This document shows, in pieces, positions 44,143 to 52,861 of a stretch of DNA of 64,000 nucleotides. A program made the position numbers and the translations under genes. Under the pieces are notes generated by a model that saw nothing but the letters and a program-made list of their open reading frames with translations, ran no database searches and was not told the origin of the DNA. This DNA comes from Chitinophagales bacterium (GTDB lineage Bacteria > Bacteroidota > Bacteroidia > Chitinophagales > Chitinophagaceae): the NCBI GenBank assembly GCA_013298665.1, contig JAAFIK010000025.1, forward strand, positions 1 through 64,000. Reading direction: 5' to 3'. The stretch's first letter is position 1. The number at the start of each line of letters is the position of its first letter.

Positions 44143-45570
44143 TCACTTCGCTTCTGCCTTCACCGTCATACCCAGCGCAGCAGCATGTTGCACCATAAAG
44201 CGATAAGCAGCAGTATAATCATTCTCAATCTCACCATCCAGTATAGCCTCCCGGATGGCATTCTTGATCACCCCGATTTCGCGGCAGGGCGGTAACCCAA
44301 ATACTTCCATAATCAGTTCACCACTGATCGGCGGCTGCCAGTTGCGCAAATGATCCTTGGCTTCCACTTCAGCACAACGCTGCCGCACCATTTCAAAGTT
44401 TTCGAGAAACCGCTTTACCTTTTGCTTATTCTTTGATGTGATATCTGCCGAACAGAGCGTCATCAGTGCGTCAAAGTCTTCCCCCGCATCAAACAGGAGG
44501 CGCCGTATGGCACTATCGGTGATATTCTCCTTTGTCAGGCTGATCGGCCGCAGGTGCAGCTCCACCATCTTCCGTACAAACTTCATTTGCTCGTGCTGCG
44601 GCAATTTCAGCCGCGCAAAAATTTTGGGTACCATCCTGCCCCCCACCACTTCGTGCCCGTGAAAAGTCCAGCCATGTCCTGGTTCAAACCGCTTTGTTGC
44701 CGGCTTCGCAATATCATGCAATACCGCAGCCCAGCGCAGCCAGAGGTCATCCGTATGCGGCGCAATATTATCCACCACCTGTAACGTATGGTAAAAATTA
44801 TCCTTGTGACCCAGCCCGTCGATGTATTCTGCACCTGCCAGTTCCACCATCTGCGGAAAAATGATTTTCAGTAACCCCGTTTTGTAGAGCAGGTCAAAAC
44901 CAATCGAAGGCCTGCCCGTCATCAGTATCTTATTCAGTTCATCCGCAATACGTTCCCCACTTACAATACTGATCCGGTGTCTGTTATCTTCAATCGCTGC
45001 GAGCGTAACCGGTTCAATCGTAAAATGCAGTTGGGCCGCAAACCGAACAGCCCGCATCATCCGCAGCGGATCATCACTAAAGGTTTGTGCAGGGGCGAGG
45101 GGTGTTTGCAGCCGTTTTTCCGCCAGGTGCCGGCGCCCGCCGAAAGGATCAATCAGTTGTCCGTAATCAGCAGCATTGAGGCTCACCGCCATAGCGTTGA
45201 TGGTAAAATCGCGCCGGTTCTGGTCATCCGCCAGCGTACCGGCTTCCACTGCAGGCTTGCGGCTGTCGCGGCTGTAACTTTCTTTGCGCGCACCCACAAA
45301 CTCCACTTCCACATCGCCTGTTTTCAGTTGTGCCGTTCCGAAGTTTTTGAAAAAATGCACCTGCGGTACCGGCTTCAGCCTGGCTGCTACCGCATGTGCC
45401 AGCGCGATGCCATCGCCAAGACATACAATATCAACATCCTTTGTCGGGCGTTCGAGCAGTTTATCCCGCACAAAACCACCTACAATATAACCGGGCAGTT
45501 GCAACGCTTCAGCAGCCGATGCGATTGTAGAAAAGAGCGCAAGTTCCTTATCCGTGCATACAATATCCAT
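44143..45570 (-). CDS. cca: CCA tRNA nucleotidyltransferase / poly(A) polymerase family with HD domain
   Basis: 475 aa. Nucleotidyltransferase head with GGFVRDKLLERPTKDVDIV (two catalytic aspartates in DVDIV), the RRDFTINAMA motif and the RRHLAEKRLQTP segment, followed by the neck/body. An HD phosphohydrolase domain (RWAAVLHDIAKPATK) follows. The protein adds or repairs the 3' CCA end of tRNAs. An exact -7 box ends 5 bp before the ATG, suggesting a leaderless message. It is transcribed divergently from lon. Confidence 0.93.
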   Translation of the reverse strand: MDIVCTDKELALFSTIASAAEALQLPGYIVGGFVRDKLLERPTKDVDIVCLGDGIALAHAVAARLKPVPQVHFFKNFGTAQLKTGDVEVEFVGARKESYSRDSRKPAVEAGTLADDQNRRDFTINAMAVSLNAADYGQLIDPFGGRRHLAEKRLQTPLAPAQTFSDDPLRMMRAVRFAAQLHFTIEPVTLAAIEDNRHRISIVSGERIADELNKILMTGRPSIGFDLLYKTGLLKIIFPQMVELAGAEYIDGLGHKDNFYHTLQVVDNIAPHTDDLWLRWAAVLHDIAKPATKRFEPGHGWTFHGHEVVGGRMVPKIFARLKLPQHEQMKFVRKMVELHLRPISLTKENITDSAIRRLLFDAGEDFDALMTLCSADITSKNKQKVKRFLENFEMVRQRCAEVEAKDHLRNWQPPISGELIMEVFGLPPCREIGVIKNAIREAILDGEIENDYTAAYRFMVQHAAALGMTVKAEAK

Positions 45571-45575
45571 CGCCG

Positions 45576-45583
45576 CAAAGATA
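45576..45583 (-). promoter_or_regulatory. -7 box immediately before cca
   Basis: TATCTTTG on the minus strand is an exact TAnnTTTG. Only CGGCG lies between it and the ATG at 45570, much like the arrangement before rlmI. Confidence 0.5.
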
Positions 45584-45661
45584 CCCCTTCAGGTTAAAAA
45601 CTGACTGAACGGCACAAAAACAGCATCCAAATAGTGTGGCATTAATATTGAACATATACGC

Positions 45662-45713
45662 TTCCGGTCAAAAAATACGTTTAAATGCATAGTGATTGAC
45701 AAAATGACCGGAA
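45662..45713. promoter_or_regulatory. Perfect 9-bp inverted repeat in the lon leader
   Basis: TTCCGGTCA (45662-45670) and TGACCGGAA (45705-45713) are exact reverse complements, 34 bp apart. They enclose a -7-like TACGTTTA (45676-45683), and the right arm ends 12 bp before the lon ATG. An operator dyad around the promoter is the simplest reading. An RNA hairpin covering the leader is the alternative. Confidence 0.5.
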
Positions 45714-45725
45714 TCAGTAAAATGT

Positions 45726-48125
45726 ATGGATAATCAATTTTTTTTACAGGGGCCTGAAGACGAAATGGAGTTTTTGCCCATGATGCCCCTGAACGACGAC
45801 AACGATGGAAACCCTGACGACCAGGTAGTACCCGAAGAAATCGCTCTCTTACCCCTCAGAAATACCGTTTTATTTCCAGGCGTGGTATTGCCGATTACCG
45901 TAGGACGCGACAAAAGCATAAAAGCGGTAACCGATGCCAATAAAAATGATAAACTCATTGGTGTGGTGGCACAAAAAGACAGTTCGATTGAAGAACCTGC
46001 CATCACCGACCTTGAAGCGATCGGTACCGTAGCCAAAATCATTAAGCTGATCAAGATGCCCGATGGCGGTACCACCATCATCATCCAGGGTCGCAAACGT
46101 TTCCACATCAACAGCATCACCCAGGAAGAGCCCTATTTCAAGGCGAAGATCACCGCTATGGAAGAAGCCGATATTGACAACGATCCCGATTTTGAAGCCA
46201 TGGTGGGTGGGATTAAAGACCTCGCCTCACAGATCATCAGCATGTCGCCCAACCTGCCCAATGAAGCAGGCATCATCCTTAAAAACATTGAGAATGCCTC
46301 GTTTCTGATCCACTTTGTGAGCAGCAACCTCAACAGCGACATCAAAGACAAGCAGAAACTCCTCGAAATCAGCAACCGCAAGGAAAGGGCCGAGGTATTG
46401 CTCAACCTGCTCCAGACTGAGCTTCAATACACCGAGTTGAAAAATAAGGTGACCAATAAAACCAGGGCAGAGCTCGACAAACAGCAGCGGGATTACTTTC
46501 TCCAGCAGCAACTCAAGGCCATCAAAGAAGAACTGGGTGGTGACAATGTGGCAGAAGTAAAGGAAATGCAGAAAAAAGCGGAGTCCAAAAAATGGCCGGA
46601 AGCCGCTAAGGAAATGTTCAGCAAGGGCGTGGAGAAATTAGAGCGGATGCACCCTTCCACTCCCGACTATTCGGTCATCTACAACCACCTCGACCTTATG
46701 CTCGACCTGCCCTGGCAGGAATACACGGCCGATGAATACGATCTTAAAAAGGCAAAAAAAATACTCGACAACGACCACTATGGTATGGCCAAAATCAAGG
46801 AGCGCATCCTCGAATACCTCGCTGTACTCAAGCTGAAGGGCGACATGAAAAGTCCCATTCTTTGCTTCCTTGGGCCTCCCGGTATTGGTAAAACAAGTCT
46901 TGGTAAAAGCATTGCTGCTGCCATCAACCGCAAATATGTAAGGGTAAGTCTTGGCGGTCTGCACGATGAAAGTGAAATTCGCGGGCACCGCAAAACCTAT
47001 ATCGGTGCCATGCCCGGACGCGTCCTGCAATCCATACGCAAGAGCAAAAGCAGCAACCCTGTCATGATCCTCGACGAGATCGACAAAGTGGGCAATGATT
47101 TCAGGGGCGATCCCTCATCAGCCCTGCTTGAAGTACTGGATCCGGAACAGAACCATGCTTTCTACGACAACTATCTTGAACTGGAATACGACCTGAGCAA
47201 GGTATTGTTTATCGCCACAGCCAACAACATCAGCAATATACAACCTGCCCTGCGCGACCGGCTCGAAATCATCGACCTCAGCGGGTACGCCGTTGAAGAA
47301 AAAATAGAAATTGCCAAACGCCACCTGATGCCGAGGCAAAAGGAAGCACACGGGCTCGACAAAAGCAATTTCAAACTCAGCGATAAAGTACTCGAAAAGG
47401 TGGTGGAAGACTATACCCGTGAAAGTGGTGTACGCGAGCTCGACCGTCAGTTGGCCGGTATCATGCGCAACCAGGCCAAGGAGCTGGCCCTCAAAGGCAA
47501 ACTCAAAGCCACCATCACCGGCCACGATGTTGAACGCATCCTCGGCAAGCCCCGCTACAGCAACGACATTTATAAAACAGCCAATATGGCCGGAGTAGCC
47601 GTAGGCCTGGCCTGGACTTATGTGGGCGGAGATATCCTTTTTATTGAAACCCTTCTCAGCGAAGGTAAGGGCGAACTCAAACTCACCGGCAACCTCGGCA
47701 ACGTAATGAAGGAGAGCGCCACCACTGCATTTACCTGGTTGCAGGCCAACGCCAGAAAAGTAGGCATAGATAGCGAAGTCTTTGGGAAGAAAACCGTTCA
47801 CATCCATATTCCCGAAGGTGCCACCCCCAAAGACGGACCCAGCGCAGGGGTTACCATGATGACGGCTCTTGCCAGTGCTTTTACCGGCCGCAAAGTAAAA
47901 CCATTCTTAGCCATGACGGGTGAGATAACCCTCCGGGGACAGGTATTGCCCGTAGGTGGCATCAAAGAAAAAATACTCGCTGCCAAACGCGCCGGACTCA
48001 GGGAAGTGGTACTTTGCTGGCAGAATGAAAAGGACATACAGGAGATCGACAGTACTTTTATCAGGGGAATGGCCTTCCATTATGTAAAAAATATGCAGCA
48101 GGTACTCGACCTCGCACTTGTATAA
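45726..48125 (+). CDS. lon: ATP-dependent protease Lon (endopeptidase La)
   Basis: 799 aa. The N-terminal LON substrate-binding domain (ALLPLRNTVLFPGVVLPI, ~40-58 onward) is followed by a coiled-coil region and an AAA+ module with Walker A GPPGIGKT (383-390) and Walker B VMILDEID. The protease domain has the catalytic Ser706 in PKDGPSAGV and the Lys of GGIKEKILAA (747-749). It degrades misfolded and regulatory proteins in the cytoplasm. The inverted repeat just upstream suggests specific regulation. Two hairpins after the stop terminate transcription. Confidence 0.98.
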   Translation: MDNQFFLQGPEDEMEFLPMMPLNDDNDGNPDDQVVPEEIALLPLRNTVLFPGVVLPITVGRDKSIKAVTDANKNDKLIGVVAQKDSSIEEPAITDLEAIGTVAKIIKLIKMPDGGTTIIIQGRKRFHINSITQEEPYFKAKITAMEEADIDNDPDFEAMVGGIKDLASQIISMSPNLPNEAGIILKNIENASFLIHFVSSNLNSDIKDKQKLLEISNRKERAEVLLNLLQTELQYTELKNKVTNKTRAELDKQQRDYFLQQQLKAIKEELGGDNVAEVKEMQKKAESKKWPEAAKEMFSKGVEKLERMHPSTPDYSVIYNHLDLMLDLPWQEYTADEYDLKKAKKILDNDHYGMAKIKERILEYLAVLKLKGDMKSPILCFLGPPGIGKTSLGKSIAAAINRKYVRVSLGGLHDESEIRGHRKTYIGAMPGRVLQSIRKSKSSNPVMILDEIDKVGNDFRGDPSSALLEVLDPEQNHAFYDNYLELEYDLSKVLFIATANNISNIQPALRDRLEIIDLSGYAVEEKIEIAKRHLMPRQKEAHGLDKSNFKLSDKVLEKVVEDYTRESGVRELDRQLAGIMRNQAKELALKGKLKATITGHDVERILGKPRYSNDIYKTANMAGVAVGLAWTYVGGDILFIETLLSEGKGELKLTGNLGNVMKESATTAFTWLQANARKVGIDSEVFGKKTVHIHIPEGATPKDGPSAGVTMMTALASAFTGRKVKPFLAMTGEITLRGQVLPVGGIKEKILAAKRAGLREVVLCWQNEKDIQEIDSTFIRGMAFHYVKNMQQVLDLALV

Positions 48126-48180
48126 CAAATTGATAATCAAGCAATAAAAAAGTATCGTTTTTTATTGTAAAAAAAACATA

Positions 48181-48212
48181 AAAAAAAGGTTCATGAGGTG
48201 AACCTTTTTTTT
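48181..48212 (+). terminator. Terminator after lon
   Basis: AAAAAAAGGTTCA-TGAGG-TGAACCTTTTTTT. A second, AT-only hairpin (CAATAAAAAA/TTTTTTATTG, 48142-48167) precedes it. Confidence 0.9.
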
Positions 48213-48278
48213 ATACGCTTGTTATTTATATATCAGCAGAATTCATTTCATGTTGGTTGTTTTAAGGGTTAAAGAATC

Positions 48279-48310
48279 TCCCCCTGGTTCCCCAGGGGGA
48301 CTATTTTTTT
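48279..48310. terminator. Hairpin between lon and the convergent spondin-type gene
   Basis: TCCCCCTGG-TTCC-CCAGGGGGA (48279-48300) followed on the plus strand by CTATTTTTTT, which is also the 3' coding end (Lys-Lys-stop) of the minus-strand gene. Confidence 0.65.
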
Positions 48311-48975
48311 ACAAAGCGTACCCTCGCCACCGGTGCCAGTGTTGCGTTGCCATTGGCCAGCACACTGCCCTTTGCCACCGTTAACAACCCAACTTTTTCC
48401 TGTGGTACAGTAGCCATATTGGTCTGGTTAAATACATCCCCTTCCTCGGTACCGGCATCCCAGGTATATACATTGATGGTAGTATCCTTAACCCAGTTGC
48501 CCCCGGCATGAAGGTCAACATCGGAGAGCCCTGTAAACCAATCCGGTGTGGGTGCCAGCATACTCATAAAACTGCAACGTGAAAAATTACTGTTGGCGTA
48601 AAAACTCGTTTGTGTCTGTCCGTTGATTTGCGGAAAGAAGAGAATAAAAGAAGCAATCGCCTGTCTGGCCGCAATCATCGAGTCAATTTCAGCCAGCAAC
48701 GGAAAGGCATTCCCATCTTCAGCCTCCGCCTCCACACCCCTGGTGGCCAATACCCCCGCGCGAAACATAAAACCACTGCTGTTGTGTACCATACCCACCA
48801 CCGGCGTAAAATGTGCAGATGAAGGCACAGCCAGTTCCGGGCTTTTCCAGGTGCCGGTGATGGTAAGCTGGTAAGCTGCTTCTGAATAACCGTTATCCAC
48901 AACGGTCTCTTTTGTACAGGCAGTCATTCCGGCCAGCACTACCCCCAATCCGGTAATAAAGCGGTTTTTAAACAT
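48301..48975 (-). CDS. Spondin-domain lipoprotein
   Basis: 224 aa. Signal peptide with lipobox GMTAC (Cys20), then a single spondin N domain: YQLTITGTWKSP, HFTPVVGMVHN, GVEAEAEDG, SMLAPTPDWFTGLSDVDL and WDAGTEEGD are the family blocks in order. The pattern of acidic residues fits the Ca-binding of spondin domains. Bacterial members are exported proteins of unknown role, possibly adhesive. Single gene, convergent with lon. Confidence 0.85.
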   Translation of the reverse strand: MFKNRFITGLGVVLAGMTACTKETVVDNGYSEAAYQLTITGTWKSPELAVPSSAHFTPVVGMVHNSSGFMFRAGVLATRGVEAEAEDGNAFPLLAEIDSMIAARQAIASFILFFPQINGQTQTSFYANSNFSRCSFMSMLAPTPDWFTGLSDVDLHAGGNWVKDTTINVYTWDAGTEEGDVFNQTNMATVPQEKVGLLTVAKGSVLANGNATLAPVARVRFVKK

Positions 48976-49042
48976 AAAAGTAATGCCGATGTTCTGGCAA
49001 TACCCAGATATACGATAAGCACGTGGTAACAGATTTATAGCC

Positions 49043-49069
49043 AGTACTGCGTACTAAGTACCCGGTACT
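49043..49069. repeat. Two tandem GTACT palindromes at the end of the GIN-domain gene
   Basis: AGTAC-TGC-GTACT (49043-49055) and AGTACC-C-GGTACT (49057-49069). The second overlaps the stop codon of the minus-strand gene at 49068. Related to the palindrome at 267-288. Confidence 0.55.
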
Positions 49070-49778
49070 AATTTTCATCCTTCCTCACACTCCCCACACC
49101 CGAAACGGACGAGGTAGCCGTGGCCGCACCCCGGTAACGGATACTACCCGCCCCGCTTACATTTGCCTTCAGCTTAACACTCGCATATACTTTGATGCTG
49201 CCTACTCCACTCACATTGGCATCAGCGTCCTCCGCCAGCAGGTCGTAGGCCTTAATACTCCCCACCCCGCTTACATTTAAGTCAAGTCCCCTGCACCGGC
49301 CCAGTAACGTAATACCACCAACACCCGAGGTAGCTGCCCTGATCTCCGGTGCATCAACTTCCGCAGTGATACTGCCCACACCCGAGGTACGCAATTCTAT
49401 TTTATCGGTACTTTTCAATACGCCGTTTCCTGTTACGCTGGCAACACCCGAACAGGAGATTTTCGTTAGTGAAGGTGCTGTAACAAATACCTTCATGTGT
49501 ACATTGGTAAAGGAACGCATCCGGCGCATATCAATCACCAGCGTATTACCCTCCACATCCGTCTTGATATAGGGAAGCACATTATCGTCTGCTTCCACTT
49601 CTACCGCCCAATCCGGGCCGTTTTTAACTTCCACCGGTACAATCCCCTTAATACTCAATGCAGTAAAATTTGCAACCTCCCTGCTTTGTGTGATGATGTT
49701 ACCGCTTCCCCTGATGTGGCGGCAGGCCGACAGGCTGATGACTGCCAGCAGGGATACAATAAATGATTTTTTGTTCAT
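49068..49778 (-). CDS. Lipoprotein with head-GIN domain (DUF2807)
   Basis: 236 aa with lipobox SLSAC (Cys19) followed by RHIRGSGNII. The rest is a right-handed beta-helix-like GIN domain with repeated [TV]SG[VA]GS units (for example NVSGVGSIKAYD and NVSGAGSIRYRG). The family is often encoded beside sensor or regulatory genes, but its function is undefined. It probably sits on the periplasmic or outer surface. Single gene. Confidence 0.88.
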   Translation of the reverse strand: MNKKSFIVSLLAVISLSACRHIRGSGNIITQSREVANFTALSIKGIVPVEVKNGPDWAVEVEADDNVLPYIKTDVEGNTLVIDMRRMRSFTNVHMKVFVTAPSLTKISCSGVASVTGNGVLKSTDKIELRTSGVGSITAEVDAPEIRAATSGVGGITLLGRCRGLDLNVSGVGSIKAYDLLAEDADANVSGVGSIKVYASVKLKANVSGAGSIRYRGAATATSSVSGVGSVRKDEN

Positions 49779-49992
49779 GGCTTAATATTTCAACAAAAGT
49801 GCGTAATAAAACAACAACCTGTTAGCCTTTGGTCAGAAAAAAAGACCGTTAAGCAAAAGCCATGCCCGGGCAATGCTCCCCCAACAACGCATATTTCATT
49901 GTTGCGTTCCGATCCCGGGTGTGGCTGGCCATAACCAAATTTTGAAGGGTACCCCCCAACACATCAATCAATATCTTTACCTTCGCACCACC

Positions 49993-51525
49993 ATGACGGA
50001 AAAGATACTCATTCTCGATTTTGGCTCACAATATACCCAACTCATTGCCCGTGCGGTGAGAGAAGCCAATGTTTATTGCGAAATTGTTCCCTACTTCAAA
50101 CCCATCACTCCCGAGCCCGGGCTCAAAGGCATTATCCTCTCCGGATCCCCGTTTTCAGTAAATGATGTGCAGGCACCGGATGTGGACGTACAGGCACTTG
50201 CTGCCATGCTTCCCGTATTGGGCATATGCTATGGTGCGCAACTTACTGCCAAACGCTTTGGCGGAAGGGTGGATAAGAGTGAGAAAAGAGAATATGGCCG
50301 TGCCCAGTTTTCCACCAGCACTGCCGATCCGCTTCTGGAAGGCGTATCGCCGCAATCGCAGGTATGGATGAGCCATAGCGATACCATCAAGGAACTTCCT
50401 GCAGGCTTCGATCTGCTCGGCATCACCGACAGCATACCCGTAGCCGCCTTTCGCCATACCGGGGGTACATTCCCCCTCTATGGGCTGCAGTTTCACCCCG
50501 AGGTCTTTCACTCCGCCGAAGGCAAAAACATTATCCGCAACTTTCTGATCAACAGTTGTGGTTGTGCGCAGGATTTTACCCCCGAACACTTCATCACCGA
50601 TACCGTAGCTGCACTCAAAGCAAAAATCGGTAACCGGAAAGTTGTAATGGCCATGAGCGGAGGGGTTGATTCTACTGTAGCCGCCACCCTGATCCACAAA
50701 GCCATTGGCGACCGCCTTTACGGTATTTTTGTTGACAATGGGGTACTCCGCAAAAACGAATTTGAAGAAGTTATAGACATCTATGCCCAACTCGGACTCA
50801 ACGTAAAAGGCGTTGATGCAAAAGCTTATTTCTACAGCCAACTGGCCGGCCTGTCTGACCCCGAGGCCAAACGCAAAGCCATCGGTAATGCTTTTATTGA
50901 AATTTTCGACCAGGAAGCCCACCGCATTGAAGGCATTGAATTATTGGGACAGGGAACCATCTATCCCGATGTGATCGAATCGATATCCGTTCATGGGCCA
51001 TCGGTAACCATCAAATCTCACCATAATGTGGGCGGGTTGCCGGAAACCATGAAACTTGAACTGGTGGAACCCCTCCGCAGCCTGTTTAAAGACGAAGTGC
51101 GCCGGGTTGGACTTGAACTGGGCATTCCCGAAAAACTGCTCTTCAGACACCCCTTCCCCGGTCCCGGGCTCGCCATCCGCATCCTCGGTGAAGTAACCGA
51201 AGAAAAGGTACGGTTATTGCAGGAAGCCGATGCAGTATATACAAACGGGTTAAAAAAACACGGACTGTATGCAACTGTTTGGCAGGCAGGGACTATCTTG
51301 CTACCGGTAAAGAGTGTGGGCGTTATGGGCGACGAACGTACTTACGAGTACACCGCAGCGTTACGTGCCGTTACCTCCGTTGATGGAATGACGGCAGACT
51401 GGGCACACCTGCCCTACGATTTTCTCGCAGAAATATCCAATGAAATAATCAATAATGTGCGCGGCATCAACAGGGTTGTTTACGACATCAGCAGTAAGCC
51501 CCCCGCCACGATAGAATGGGAATAA
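49993..51525 (+). CDS. guaA: GMP synthase (glutamine-hydrolysing)
   Basis: 510 aa. Class I glutamine amidotransferase domain with Cys79 in GICYGAQL and the LQFHPEV histidine, then the ATP-pyrophosphatase domain with the PP-loop [12 protein letters not shown] and the C-terminal dimerisation domain ending PPATIEWE. It converts XMP to GMP. ATG 49993 ([20 protein letters not shown]) is the family start; the 40-residue upstream extension is rejected. A -7-like TACCTTCG lies 7 bp before the ATG. The next gene follows after 17 bp. Confidence 0.97.
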   Translation: MTEKILILDFGSQYTQLIARAVREANVYCEIVPYFKPITPEPGLKGIILSGSPFSVNDVQAPDVDVQALAAMLPVLGICYGAQLTAKRFGGRVDKSEKREYGRAQFSTSTADPLLEGVSPQSQVWMSHSDTIKELPAGFDLLGITDSIPVAAFRHTGGTFPLYGLQFHPEVFHSAEGKNIIRNFLINSCGCAQDFTPEHFITDTVAALKAKIGNRKVVMAMSGGVDSTVAATLIHKAIGDRLYGIFVDNGVLRKNEFEEVIDIYAQLGLNVKGVDAKAYFYSQLAGLSDPEAKRKAIGNAFIEIFDQEAHRIEGIELLGQGTIYPDVIESISVHGPSVTIKSHHNVGGLPETMKLELVEPLRSLFKDEVRRVGLELGIPEKLLFRHPFPGPGLAIRILGEVTEEKVRLLQEADAVYTNGLKKHGLYATVWQAGTILLPVKSVGVMGDERTYEYTAALRAVTSVDGMTADWAHLPYDFLAEISNEIINNVRGINRVVYDISSKPPATIEWE

Positions 51526-51542
51526 ACCGAATAAGGTCATAT

Positions 51543-52712
51543 ATGAAAAAGTGTATTGTTTTTTTTGGATTACTCTGCTGCACCCTTGCAGGTTTTGCAC
51601 AAACCCCGGTACCCGGTTACAAAATCGGCATATTTGCTCCCTTGTACTTAGATTCTCTTTTCAGCAGCACCGGGTACAAATACGGTAAAGAAATACCCCG
51701 CTTTGCACAACCCGGTCTTGACTTTGTACAGGGCGCACAGGTGGCGCTCGACTCCATGAACCTGCCCGGCAATACCATCGATGCTTATATCTTCGATACA
51801 AAAGCTTATACCAGAAACCTCAGCCAGTTGGTACGCAGCCACCAGTTAGACAGTCTGCAGTTACTGATCGGCTCGGTAAGAGATGCCGAATACAAGACCC
51901 TGGCCGATTTTGCCCTCAGCAAAAACATTCCCTTTATCTCGGTTACGTACCCCAACGATGGCAATATTACCAGCAACCCTTTCACGGTAATCGTCAACAG
52001 CACCCTCAAAGCCCACTGCGAGGGCATCTACAGCTATATTCTCCAGAACCATGGTACAGACAACATTTTCCTGCTCCGCAAAAAAGGCTCACAGGAAGAC
52101 AAAGTAGCCATGTATTTCAAAACCAGCAACGAGCCCGATGGTAAGCCGCTGCTCAACATCAAAACCATTACGATCGACAGTACTTTCTCCTCCGATCAGT
52201 TTAAAAATAAATTGGACAGCAACCGCCAGACCATCATCATCGGGGCCAGCCTCGACGAATCCTTTGCTGCCAGCGTGGCCAATGCCTGCAACGATCTTTT
52301 TGAAACCTATCCCCTCAAACTTATCGGCATGCCCAACTGGGATGGCTTCAAAACCTTTCTCAAAAAAGGCAACTATTCTGATCTTCCCATTTATTTTACT
52401 TCCCCTTACTACAACAACAAATGGGATGCCTACAGCAAATTGCTCATCAGCGCCTACAACAAGAAGTTCAAAACCAGACCCAGCGATATGGCTTTTAAAG
52501 GCTTTGAAGCCACCTGTATGTTTACCCGGTTGCTCACCCGCTTTCCCAACGATTTCATGAACCACCTGAACGACAAGAGCTATAAGGTGTTTTGTGACTA
52601 CAACTTCCGGCCTGTAAGCGCCAAAAAAGAAGTTGCCATTCCCGATTATTTTGAAAACAAACACCTGTACTTTGTACGGATACTTGATGGCAGTCTTTCG
52701 AAGGCGTGGTAG
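51543..52712 (+). CDS. Exported periplasmic-binding-protein-like (type 1) protein
   Basis: 389 aa; ATG 51543 starts a signal peptide (MKKCIVFFGLLCCTLAGFAQ). YKIGIFAPLYLDS and GLDFVQGAQVALDSM match the start of type 1 periplasmic-binding/amino-acid-receptor folds. LLIGSVRDAEYKTLADFA and FISVTYPNDG are the central strand-helix units, and KAFEAT-like FKGFEATCMF follows. No LysM domain, TM helix or ABC permease is adjacent, so it is probably a stand-alone ligand-binding or scaffold protein. Co-transcription with guaA is likely (17 bp gap). Confidence 0.78.
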   Translation: MKKCIVFFGLLCCTLAGFAQTPVPGYKIGIFAPLYLDSLFSSTGYKYGKEIPRFAQPGLDFVQGAQVALDSMNLPGNTIDAYIFDTKAYTRNLSQLVRSHQLDSLQLLIGSVRDAEYKTLADFALSKNIPFISVTYPNDGNITSNPFTVIVNSTLKAHCEGIYSYILQNHGTDNIFLLRKKGSQEDKVAMYFKTSNEPDGKPLLNIKTITIDSTFSSDQFKNKLDSNRQTIIIGASLDESFAASVANACNDLFETYPLKLIGMPNWDGFKTFLKKGNYSDLPIYFTSPYYNNKWDAYSKLLISAYNKKFKTRPSDMAFKGFEATCMFTRLLTRFPNDFMNHLNDKSYKVFCDYNFRPVSAKKEVAIPDYFENKHLYFVRILDGSLSKAW

Positions 52713-52720
52713 GAGAAAAA

Positions 52721-52800
52721 GATATGAGATGTGAGATGTGAGATGTGAGATATGAGATGTGAGATATGAGATTTGAGATTTGAGATATGAGATGTGAGAG
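52721..52800. repeat. Heptanucleotide tandem repeat (NTGAGAT), about 11 copies
   Basis: Starting at 52724 the unit [AGT]TGAGAT is repeated ten times without interruption and ends in one variant GTGAGAG. The first base of each unit varies among A, G and T while the other six are constant. It fills the gap between the binding-protein-like gene and the helicase gene. Confidence 0.92.
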
Positions 52801-52861
52801 ACTAAGAATGAACTTTTCTGATACTTGCTACTGCTTATCCTGATTCTAACTACCATTTCCC

